Below, in pieces: positions 9,510 to 17,008 of a DNA stretch of 64,000 bases. How positions within the stretch are numbered: the stretch's first letter is position 1; every line of letters begins with the position of its first letter. The notes under the pieces were generated by a model. That model was not told the origin of the DNA. It saw nothing but the letters and a program-made list of their open reading frames with translations, and made no database searches. Source of the DNA: Pseudoflavonifractor sp050943825 (GTDB lineage: Bacteria > Bacillota > Clostridia > Oscillospirales > Oscillospiraceae); assembly GCF_050943825.1 (NCBI RefSeq), contig NZ_JBMNPX010000014.1, positions 7,140-71,139 of the forward strand, in the 5' to 3' direction. Made by a program: the position numbers and the translations under genes.

Positions 9510-11888
9510 ATGAAAATCAAACGATTCCTTGCCGGCCTGCTGGCAGCCGCCCTTGTGTGCGGCCTGATGGTGGTGGTACCGGCGTCCGCTGCCACCAGCG
9601 GTGCCAGTACCTCCGGCTTTACCGACATCACCGATCCCGCTGTGGCTGAGGCCGCCGAGGTGCTCCGCCTCCTGGGCGTGGTCAACGGCACCGGCGGCAC
9701 CGCCTTCAATCCCGGCGGCACCCTGACCCGTGCCGAGTTCTGCAAGATGGCCATTGAGATCATGGGCAAGGGCGAGGAGGCCTCTGCCCAGATGAACCGC
9801 ACCATCTTCCTGGATGTGAAGGGTGACCACTGGGCCCGGGGCTACATCAACCTGGCCGCCTCCACCCGTCTTGGCGCCACGGAGGAAGGCGGCGGTGGCG
9901 AGATGCTGATGGTAGGCGTGGGTGATGGCACCTTCCGTCCCAACCAGACCATCACCTTTGCCGAGGCCGTCACCATTATGATGCGGATTCTGGGCTATAC
10001 CGCCTCTGACGTTGCGTCCGGTTCCTCCTGGTACAGCGGCTATCTGGCCTCTGCCTCCGTTATCGGCCTGACGGACGGGGTGTCCCTGACCTGGAACTCC
10101 ACCATCACCCGCGGCCAGACCGCCATTCTCTTTGAGAACATGCTGTACACCAATCCCAAGGGCGCCGAGACGCCCTATCTGACCCAGCTGGGCGGCAGCA
10201 TCACCGACGAGGCCGTGGTCATCTCTCTGAATGCTACCGCAGCTGACGGCACTACCGGCTGCATCCTCACCACTGGTAGCCCTGATCCTTACAAGACCAA
10301 TCATGCGCCATTTGATACCACTCTGGCAGGTGCCCGTGCCAAGCTGGTGCTGGACAAAAACAGCAAGGTCATTGCCATCATTCCCAGCGACGGCGGCACC
10401 CAGCGCAACACCTCCGTCGTGTCCGCTCAGGCCACTTATGTGATGGTCTCCGGCGGCGAGAAGCTGGACGTGGCCCCCACCACCCCTGTCTACCGCGAGA
10501 GCGGTGAGACCACCTATGATAAGGTTTATCTGAATCTGAAGACTGGCTCCCCTCTGGTGCTCCACTACGGTGTTACCGGCAAGCTGGAGTATCTCTATCT
10601 TCCCTCTGCCCAGGCCGCTGAGGAGGCCGCCGTAGCCAAGGCCACCGGTTCCGGCAATCCCTTTGCCTCTCTGGTGGGCAGCGATACCGGCTATCAGATC
10701 CTGAAGAATGGTCTGCCTGCTACTCTCTCCGATATTCGTCAGTACGATGTGGCCACCTATGACAAGTCCACCAAGACTCTCTATGTCTCTGATCTGCGCC
10801 TGACCGGCGTCTATGAGAACGCCGCTCCCAGTCCTTCCACCCCCCTGAGTGTCACCATGATGGGCGCCACCTTCCCCGTGCTCTCCAGCGCCTATGCAGA
10901 CCTTACTTCCTTTAAGGTAGGCGAGGTCATTACGCTGCTTCTCACCTCCGACGGCCAGGTGGCCGGCGCTGTCTCTCCCTCCACTGCCAAGTCCACCACC
11001 GTGGGCGTTGTGAAGATGGAAGGCTCCACTGCCACCGTTACTCCGCTGGCTGACATTCGGGATGCCAGCGGCCAGCCCATCACCTTTACCGGCGAGACCT
11101 CTTACAGCGGCGACAGCGCTGCCCGTATGCAGGGCCAGCTGGTGACGGTGTCCTCCAGCAAGATCGGCTCTCTCACGCTCTCCCGCCTGTCGGGCAGCGG
11201 CGCTTCCGGTTCTCTGGACGTGACCGCCCGTACACTGGGCGGTGAGCCCCTGGCTGACAATGTCGTGCTCTATGAGCGAGTAGGCAACGGCGCTCCCAGC
11301 GAGATCTCCTTCGAGCAGCTCACCCGTACCACCGTTCCTGCCAGCAAAATCAGCTATGTGGGCAAGGATTACGCCGGTCGAGTCAACATCATCGTCTTTG
11401 ACGACGTTACCGGCGACCAGTATACCTATGGACTGGCCAAAAAGGGCGACGACCAGAGCGGCGGCAGTGGCGACATGAGTTACTCCAATCCCACCATCAC
11501 CGTGGAAAACGGCGGCGAAGGCAGCGAGCGTCTGATCACTGGCGCCTCCATTAAGGACGGCCTGCCCGTTGGTATTACCGCCTCTCTGGATGAAGTGGAT
11601 GGTGTCCAGAAGCTGGCTGGCTGGGTGGAACTGAAGGCCGTGGAAAATGTGTCCCGTTCTGCTTTTGATATGAAGGAGAACCCCGGTGAAGGTGTTGCGC
11701 CTATCGGCACTGTCACCACCAGCGACATGATCCTCCCCGTAGCCGGCAATGTGGTTTGCTACAACAAGGCTACCAAGACCTGGTTTGCCTCTCTGGATGA
11801 GGCCCGTGCCTATGCGGACACGCTCACCATCTACTACGATCGCGCCCCCCAGGAGGGCGGTAAAGTCCGGCTTGTAGTTGTCGGGTGA
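9510..11888 (+). CDS. SLH-domain surface protein linked to the MacAB-type operon
   Basis: A 792-residue secreted protein starting at the ATG at 9510 (MKIKRFLAGLLAAALVCGL, signal peptide to about residue 29, ASA). The GAGAGA ribosome site lies ahead of it. Residues about 34-220 contain three SLH modules (GFTDITDPAV, FLDVKGDHWARGYINLA, GDGTFRPNQTITFAEAVTIM). The rest is a Thr/Ser-rich beta region of unknown fold. Its leader, signal peptide and SLH sequence differ from the A-D S-layer genes, so it is not part of that family. It may be a wall-anchored partner of the transporter or an independent surface protein. Confidence 0.85.
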   Translation: MKIKRFLAGLLAAALVCGLMVVVPASAATSGASTSGFTDITDPAVAEAAEVLRLLGVVNGTGGTAFNPGGTLTRAEFCKMAIEIMGKGEEASAQMNRTIFLDVKGDHWARGYINLAASTRLGATEEGGGGEMLMVGVGDGTFRPNQTITFAEAVTIMMRILGYTASDVASGSSWYSGYLASASVIGLTDGVSLTWNSTITRGQTAILFENMLYTNPKGAETPYLTQLGGSITDEAVVISLNATAADGTTGCILTTGSPDPYKTNHAPFDTTLAGARAKLVLDKNSKVIAIIPSDGGTQRNTSVVSAQATYVMVSGGEKLDVAPTTPVYRESGETTYDKVYLNLKTGSPLVLHYGVTGKLEYLYLPSAQAAEEAAVAKATGSGNPFASLVGSDTGYQILKNGLPATLSDIRQYDVATYDKSTKTLYVSDLRLTGVYENAAPSPSTPLSVTMMGATFPVLSSAYADLTSFKVGEVITLLLTSDGQVAGAVSPSTAKSTTVGVVKMEGSTATVTPLADIRDASGQPITFTGETSYSGDSAARMQGQLVTVSSSKIGSLTLSRLSGSGASGSLDVTARTLGGEPLADNVVLYERVGNGAPSEISFEQLTRTTVPASKISYVGKDYAGRVNIIVFDDVTGDQYTYGLAKKGDDQSGGSGDMSYSNPTITVENGGEGSERLITGASIKDGLPVGITASLDEVDGVQKLAGWVELKAVENVSRSAFDMKENPGEGVAPIGTVTTSDMILPVAGNVVCYNKATKTWFASLDEARAYADTLTIYYDRAPQEGGKVRLVVVG

Positions 11889-11909
11889 TTTCTGTCCTGT
11901 CTTTACATC

Positions 11910-11948
11910 GCGAGGGAGCTGGAATTTTTCCAGCTCCCTCGCTTTGTT
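11910..11948 (+). terminator. Terminator after the efflux/SLH operon
   Basis: A 13-bp perfect stem (GCGAGGGAGCTGG with CCAGCTCCCTCGC), 7-base loop AATTTTT, then TTTGTTTT. Confidence 0.85.
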
Positions 11949-11980
11949 TTGCCGGTTTATTTTCCTGAAATAGTACTCCA

Positions 11981-12088
11981 TGTCTACCAAATGTCTACCA
12001 GTCTGTATCGCTGAATCCATTGGCGCGCAATGATTTGCAGATTTTTTATCTGCACACTTTTGCGGCTATGTCTACCAAATGTCTACCA
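11981..12088 (+). repeat. Paired 20-bp repeats upstream of S-layer gene B
   Basis: TGTCTACCAAATGTCTACCA occurs at 11981-12000 and again at 12069-12088, 88 bp apart, in the same orientation relative to gene B. Each unit is itself a tandem of TGTCTACCA. The intervening DNA contains GCTGAATCCATTGGCGCGCA, also found in the matching modules of genes C and D. No coding function is seen. The arrangement resembles recombinase arm or core sites, but that is inference. Confidence 0.75.
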
Positions 12089-12106
12089 ACCAAACATTTT
12101 TCTACA

Positions 12107-12142
12107 AAAAGGGGGCGCTTTCCTGTGAAAGCGCCCCCTTTT
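12107..12142 (+). terminator. Terminator-like hairpin between the repeats and S-layer gene B leader
   Basis: A 16-bp perfect stem (AAAAGGGGGCGCTTTC pairing with GAAAGCGCCCCCTTTT, loop CTGT) with A and T flanks. It lies about 95 bp before the gene B start codon. It is followed by the leader TTTCGACTGAAAGGGGCG and TTATACT (12150-12174), and the AGAAGGAGGAATTTCC ribosome site. Only a weak promoter (-10 TATACT, no good -35) is seen after it. It may insulate the gene from read-through or act as an attenuator. Confidence 0.65.
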
Positions 12143-12235
12143 CTTTTTCAAATTTCGACTGAAAGGGGCGTTATACTTTGCTGAAACGCTTAGTTTTCCC
12201 CCAAAACTCAAAATTTTAGAAGGAGGAATTTCCAA

Positions 12236-15100
12236 ATGAGAAACCTCAAGCGGGTCCTCAGCCTGGGCCTCGCCTCCGTCATGCTTCTCGGCATGATGGT
12301 CATCGGCGCCGGCGCTGCGGACAAGACCTACGCTGATCTTACCGACTCCGATAAGATCACCAACCAGGAGGCTGTCTCCATGATGGTCGACCTGGGCATC
12401 ATCGAGGGTAAGCCCGATGGTTCCTACGACCCCACTGCTACTGTGGATCGCGCCACCATGGCCAAGCTCATCACCATGATGCTGATGGGCGACGTCGACC
12501 AGAGCGCCTTTGAGGGCACTGTGACCGACCTGACCGACATCGACACCAGCTGGGCCGAGGGCTACATCAAGTACTGCTACGCCAACGGCATCATCACCGG
12601 CGACGGCCAGGGCCACTTCTTCCCCACCGAGCCTGTGACCGTTGTCCAGGCTGCCAAGATGCTGCTGGTTGCCATCGGCTATGACGCCGAGGACCGCGGC
12701 TATCAGGGCGATGCTAACTGGTCCACCAACATCATGCGTGATGCTCAGACCACCAGCATCAACAACACCACCCTGCGCTCCCTGACCAAGGGCCTGAACG
12801 TGAAGGCTACCGATCCTCTGACCCGCGACAACGCTGCTCAGATGATCTTCAACGCTCTGTTCGTGCGCAATGTGGAGCCCGAGTATCAGTACGACATGGG
12901 CACCAAGTACATCTCCAAGTACAACTACACTGCCTCTCTGGCCGATACCACCTACAACGGCCTGACCCGCTATGTGGGCGTGCTGACCGGTGTGGATTCC
13001 AACGGCTACGCTACCGTGGCTGCTGGCGCTGACTCCATCGCCGTCTCCAACAAGGTTACCGGCTCCGTCACCGAGATGGGCAAGGCTGTCGCCTTCTACA
13101 AGGACAACGACGGTATTGTCTCCAGCTCCGTCGTGGAGGACAAGGACAACGCTTCTGTTGCCGTTCCTGGCGATCTGGTGAATGATTCCACCAAGGCCAA
13201 GGACGTGAACAAGTGGCTGACCGCCAACGGTCTGGCTCTGTCCAACGCCACCACCGACTACAAGGTCACCAACTACTCCGCCACCACCGGCACCGCCATT
13301 GTTGTTGGCGATCTGGTCGGCATCGGCAACTACACCGTGGCCTATGTCATCGACAGCAACGCCGACGGCGTGGTTGACGCTCTGGTGAAGACCACCAAGA
13401 CCGTCTCTGAGGTCACCGGCGCTGTGAAGACCAAGACCGACTCCGACGGCAAGGTTACCGTGTATGTCCCCGGCGTGACCTCCGGCTATGTGAACGCTGT
13501 TGGTTATGAGGGTCTGGCCAAGGGCGACCTGGTGATGTCCATCACCTACGCCGGCACCACCTACATCACCAAGTGCGAGACCGTCACCGGCAAGATCACC
13601 GGCTACAAGGGCACCACCGAGATCTACATCGACGGCACCGCTTACACCCTGTCCAACGGCTCTCTGGGCGGCCAGACTGTTGCTCAGATGTATGCTCTGG
13701 ACAACACCGCCAAGAAGGACGTCACCCTGTTCCTGGACGAGAACGGCAACGCTCTCTATGCCAAGCTGGTTGACAGCACCGCTACCTACAACGTAGCTAT
13801 CGTTCTGGGCTATGACGTGGTTGGCTCCTCCGTTGAGGACACCACCATTGCCACCGCCCGTCTGATGATGGCTGACGGCACCATTGAGGTTGTCAATGTC
13901 TCCGGCGGCAACGCTGATGCCATTGCCAGCAACGACACTCTGACCTCCAGCAACTATGCTGTTCCCACCAACTACTATCCTGTTGCCTACTCCATCGACA
14001 GCGATGGCAACTATGTCCTGACCAAGCTGACCACCTCTGATGTCTCCTTCGGCGGCAGCGATATGAAGTACACTGAGCTGACCGATGACACCTTTACTCC
14101 CGGTCTGGCTAAGTTCTCTGGCGACTTCGCTGGTGTCGGCAACAACAACACTGTGTTTGCGGTTGCCAATTACAATAGCACCACCACCAAGCTCTCTACT
14201 GTGAGCACTTCCACTGGCATTGCCAAGACCCCCAAGTACACTGGCACCGCTGACGGTGTGGTTATCTCCGTGAACGGCGTGGCCGCTCTGGTGTTTGTCG
14301 TTAACGGCACCCAGGAGGATACTTCCACCACCAGCAACTACATCTACATCCCCAGCAACGTGGTTGCTTCCTATGACAGCGCTTCCAAGCTGCACACCTA
14401 CGCTGGCGGCTATGTCAACGGCGAGGAGACCGATATCGTCTCCAAGGTCACTCTGACCACTGGTTCCGTCATGAAGGTCAGCCTGAACGACGAGAACGTG
14501 GTTGTTTCCGAGGCTGCCAACGGCGGCGTGTCCAAGACCGGCGTGTCCTTCTCCAACGGCGTTCTGACTGTGGGTACCAGCACCGACGGCACCAAGGACT
14601 TCTACACTCTGGCCGATGATGCCAAGGTCTTCGAGATTGACAACGGCGTGGTGACTGAGATTGCCGCTTCCGCCATCTCCGCTGACAAGACCGACGGCGT
14701 TCTGGTTCTGGGTAAGTCCGATATGGCCACCACCAAGGTTGCTCAGTATGTGTACATCACCAAGGCCGATGCCGCTAACAACGGCTTCAAGGTTCAGGCT
14801 TACACTGTGGGCTCCACCGGTGCTCAGACCAACCGTGGCTCCGAGGTTACCGTTTCCACTGGTACCGGCGCTACCACCTCCACTGTTAACACCAGCGCGG
14901 AGGTGACCATCGCTGCTACCACCGATGCCAAGGTCGGCGTGTCCCTGACCGCTGATGACGGCGCCGTTGTGACCACCCCCGCTGAGGTCGCCCTGGTGAA
15001 CGGCACTACTGCCTACACCTTTGTCGTGACTGCTACCAGCGAGAGCGGCGTTGCTCAGACCTGCACCATCACTGTTAACTTCACTGCTGTTACTGAGTAA
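12236..15100 (+). CDS. S-layer-type protein B with SLH domains
   Basis: A 954-residue secreted protein with the same 27-residue signal peptide as A, C and D (one Ala to Gly change) and three SLH modules up to about residue 215 (TVTDLTDIDTSWAEGY, GQGHFFPTEPVTVVQAAKML, ATDPLTRDNAAQMIF). The rest is a long Thr/Val/Asn-rich beta region diverged from the other copies, ending in a beta-sandwich-like segment (ISADKTDGVLVLG to TCTITVNFTAV). It is likely anchored to wall polymer and exposed as a lattice or surface layer. It points toward the copy 2 tail-fibre-like pair across a shared terminator. Confidence 0.9.
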   Translation: MRNLKRVLSLGLASVMLLGMMVIGAGAADKTYADLTDSDKITNQEAVSMMVDLGIIEGKPDGSYDPTATVDRATMAKLITMMLMGDVDQSAFEGTVTDLTDIDTSWAEGYIKYCYANGIITGDGQGHFFPTEPVTVVQAAKMLLVAIGYDAEDRGYQGDANWSTNIMRDAQTTSINNTTLRSLTKGLNVKATDPLTRDNAAQMIFNALFVRNVEPEYQYDMGTKYISKYNYTASLADTTYNGLTRYVGVLTGVDSNGYATVAAGADSIAVSNKVTGSVTEMGKAVAFYKDNDGIVSSSVVEDKDNASVAVPGDLVNDSTKAKDVNKWLTANGLALSNATTDYKVTNYSATTGTAIVVGDLVGIGNYTVAYVIDSNADGVVDALVKTTKTVSEVTGAVKTKTDSDGKVTVYVPGVTSGYVNAVGYEGLAKGDLVMSITYAGTTYITKCETVTGKITGYKGTTEIYIDGTAYTLSNGSLGGQTVAQMYALDNTAKKDVTLFLDENGNALYAKLVDSTATYNVAIVLGYDVVGSSVEDTTIATARLMMADGTIEVVNVSGGNADAIASNDTLTSSNYAVPTNYYPVAYSIDSDGNYVLTKLTTSDVSFGGSDMKYTELTDDTFTPGLAKFSGDFAGVGNNNTVFAVANYNSTTTKLSTVSTSTGIAKTPKYTGTADGVVISVNGVAALVFVVNGTQEDTSTTSNYIYIPSNVVASYDSASKLHTYAGGYVNGEETDIVSKVTLTTGSVMKVSLNDENVVVSEAANGGVSKTGVSFSNGVLTVGTSTDGTKDFYTLADDAKVFEIDNGVVTEIAASAISADKTDGVLVLGKSDMATTKVAQYVYITKADAANNGFKVQAYTVGSTGAQTNRGSEVTVSTGTGATTSTVNTSAEVTIAATTDAKVGVSLTADDGAVVTTPAEVALVNGTTAYTFVVTATSESGVAQTCTITVNFTAVTE

Positions 15101-15130
15101 TTTTACTCCAGGGCAACAAGGTTAATGGAA

Positions 15131-15170
15131 AAAAGGCGACCCCCGTGTTGAAACGCGGGGGTCGCCTTTT
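15131..15170. terminator. Bidirectional terminator between S-layer gene B and copy 2 unit
   Basis: Inverted repeat AAAAGGCGACCCCC / GGGGGTCGCCTTTT with A and T flanks, between converging genes. Confidence 0.85.
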
Positions 15171-15181
15171 GGTTTAAACTA

Positions 15182-15310
15182 CTATGGCGTTTGAGGGTTC
15201 CCGTCAGTTAAAACGCGAAGCGGAGCATTTTCCCAAAACTCATCCTCAACAGTCCGCATCACAATTTCCTGTGTGCCGTCGGGATGCACCACCAAGACTT
15301 TGATTTCCAT
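15182..15310 (-). CDS. 42-residue companion protein, copy 2
   Basis: A short ORF beginning MEIKVLVVHPDGTQ, started by an ATG that shares bases with the TAA stop of the preceding gene (TAATG). It has the same length and position as the ORF at 2047-2175 and the pattern M-x-I-x-VLV, then G-x-Q, then R-x-V. Function unknown. The tail-fibre-like copies 3 and 4 lack a companion and run straight into terminators. Confidence 0.55.
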   Translation of the reverse strand: MEIKVLVVHPDGTQEIVMRTVEDEFWENAPLRVLTDGNPQTP

Positions 15311-15924
15311 TATCGCTTCACCCCATACAGATAGAATGTACCGGATACCAGATCATAGTAGGTTGCCGTAAGCGTCAGCTTGCGGACGGTACCTGCTCCC
15401 AGAGCCGCTGATACAGTTGTCGCCCCAGAGCGGCGCTCCACCGAGATCTGATTTCCCGTACCCTTCAGATAGCAGGAATAGCTCTCAGCAAGAATACCTC
15501 TCTCCTCGGGATAAAATACGGCCTTCCAGCCACAGTAATATTCACTTTTTGAGACCTGTGAGAGTTCGAGCGCGCGTCCGGTGTAGCTGCCGCCGGCCAT
15601 TCCTTCCGTATCATAGGTATAATGTCCATCTGTCCGGTCGTCATTGAAAGTTGCACACAGTACCGTGACATTTACCGTACCCAGCCCCGTAGTTTTCAGC
15701 TGCAGTTCACAGTACTGTGTCAAGTCGATTTGTGAGAGGTCAAATTCGACGGCTGTCACTTGTTCGGTTATCTCTGCCGTCATAAGGGGGATAAGCGCTT
15801 GTGTCTCCACAAGTTCCCCCACCGCCGCATCAATCTTCCTGTTGTCCTCGTTGAAGTCCTCGCAGAGAAATGGGTCCGTGCTCTCCCACTGGTGCAGGCC
15901 GATGTGTTCTGTCTGTGTACTCAT
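15310..15924 (-). CDS. Tail-fibre-like protein, copy 2
   Basis: A 204-residue protein whose first 36 residues match copy 1 with three or four changes (DPFLCEDFNEDNRKIDAAVG). The variable part again opens with a V-x-FDLSQIDLTQY segment and ends FYLYGVKR, so the copies seem to share a beta-barrel-type C-terminal fold with different surface sequence. There is no signal peptide. The ribosome site GAAAGGAGCAATGCC is shared with copies 1 and 4. It converges on S-layer gene B and diverges from copy 3. The resemblance to phage tail fibre proteins comes from the N-terminal motif and the YGVK ending; function is unproven. Confidence 0.6.
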   Translation of the reverse strand: MSTQTEHIGLHQWESTDPFLCEDFNEDNRKIDAAVGELVETQALIPLMTAEITEQVTAVEFDLSQIDLTQYCELQLKTTGLGTVNVTVLCATFNDDRTDGHYTYDTEGMAGGSYTGRALELSQVSKSEYYCGWKAVFYPEERGILAESYSCYLKGTGNQISVERRSGATTVSAALGAGTVRKLTLTATYYDLVSGTFYLYGVKR

Positions 15925-16371
15925 GGCATTGCTCCTTTCTAATTAGGTGTCCTGTGGCAGCAGGGGAAAACGGAATGTACATAACTGCCGCCCGGAAAAG
16001 AGATTTATCTCTTCACCTGTGGCGTTCCAGCCGTATTTGTTGTATGTTCCAGTGCGTCTGGTTTTACATTTTGGTACATTTTGTAGCCATTTTGTATTAA
16101 AAGGTATATAAATATCTTTTTTCAAACAAAAATCTCCTGCTGAAACGGTTCAAATCCGTCTGGCGGGAGATTTCGTCTTTAAAAAGGATATCATAATGGA
16201 CTTTTTCGTCTCAATGGATGCAACATGTACCACATCGTGAAACAAGGTGTTCCGGGCTATACAACAAAACTGCCTGGAAACAGTATGGTTGAGGCACAGT
16301 GGGATTTATAGAGCGGCATGAGATTATGCCGCACCATCCACAAACGCAGATAAACAGGAAAGGAGTATGCC
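15925..16371. other. Intergenic region between divergent tail-fibre-like genes
   Basis: No gene is supported. It holds repeated TACATTTTG units (about 16065-16095), a hairpin at 16130-16174 (AAATCTCCTGC against GCGGGAGATTT, with a nested ACGG/CCGT stem), and a short GCGGCAT/ATGCCGC hairpin at 16311-16330. A weak plus-strand promoter (TTGTAG, 18 bp, TATATA at 16105-16110) could serve copy 3. Base composition is more AT-rich than the flanks. Confidence 0.4.
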
Positions 16372-16938
16372 ATGAGCACACAGACAGAGCACATTGGTCT
16401 CCACCAGTGGGAGAGCACGGACCCGTTTCTCCGGGAGGACTTCAACGAGGACAACAGGAAGATTGACGAGGCGGTGGGAGTTATCCCCATATTCAGCATC
16501 GCCCAAAAAGACATCACTGCGGAAGATACCTCAGTAGAATTTGATCTCTCACAGCTTAACCTGGAGGGGATTTCACAACTGATTCTGCTGGGCCGCGGAA
16601 CCGGTGGAACCACCAGTTTGCTAGTCAACAAGGATACAGAGAGGGGAAAGTACTCGTTTTACCGCTATTGGGGAAACAACGACTACAATGCGCTTCCTAC
16701 CCAAATCAATTTTATGCTGTTCAATTTCAACAACGAGGAGACAGGCGGCTGCGGACGGGCATACTTTTACCCTACTGGCGGAAACAGCGTAGGAGTGGAA
16801 GTTGTCTCCATTGGTCCCTATATCGAGCGGATGTACGGCCATTACAAAGGCTGTACATTTTCACAGATGAAAACCTTAACGGTTCAGTTCAGTGCAGGAA
16901 TAACCGGCCAGCTGCTCCTCTATGGCGTGAAAGCATAA
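16372..16938 (+). CDS. Tail-fibre-like protein, copy 3
   Basis: A 188-residue protein sharing the conserved start (MSTQTEHIGLHQWESTDPFL, then REDFNEDNRKIDEAVG) with copies 1, 2 and 4. Its variable part carries VEFDLSQLNLEG and ends LLLYGVKA. AGGAGTATGCC precedes the ATG. There is no signal peptide and no companion ORF; the stop is followed at once by a bidirectional terminator and the convergent S-layer gene C. Function unknown; receptor-binding or adhesin roles are inferred from the fibre-like motifs. Confidence 0.6.
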   Translation: MSTQTEHIGLHQWESTDPFLREDFNEDNRKIDEAVGVIPIFSIAQKDITAEDTSVEFDLSQLNLEGISQLILLGRGTGGTTSLLVNKDTERGKYSFYRYWGNNDYNALPTQINFMLFNFNNEETGGCGRAYFYPTGGNSVGVEVVSIGPYIERMYGHYKGCTFSQMKTLTVQFSAGITGQLLLYGVKA

Positions 16939-16943
16939 AAGTG

Positions 16944-16983
16944 CTGAAAAATCCCCCGGGCAGATGCCCGGGGGATTTTTTCA
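16944..16983. terminator. Bidirectional terminator between copy 3 and S-layer gene C
   Basis: Stem CTGAAAAATCCCCCGGGC / GCCCGGGGGATTTTTTCAG with A and T tracts on the two sides. Confidence 0.88.
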
Positions 16984-17008
16984 GCAGACAGTGGACGCAA
17001 TGCGCTGA

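Noticed and set aside
9417..12020. 867-codon antisense frame across the SLH gene and the repeat module
   Set aside because: Same artefact of codon bias; it crosses a terminator and has no plausible start.
11981..12088. CRISPR-like array from the TGTCTACCA repeats
   Set aside because: Only two units per locus, no variable spacers of constant length, the intervening DNA is conserved between loci, and no cas genes are present.
16143..16165. tRNA gene fragment suggested by GGTTCAAATCC
   Set aside because: Only a T-arm-like motif is present; no D-arm, anticodon arm or matching acceptor stem is found nearby.
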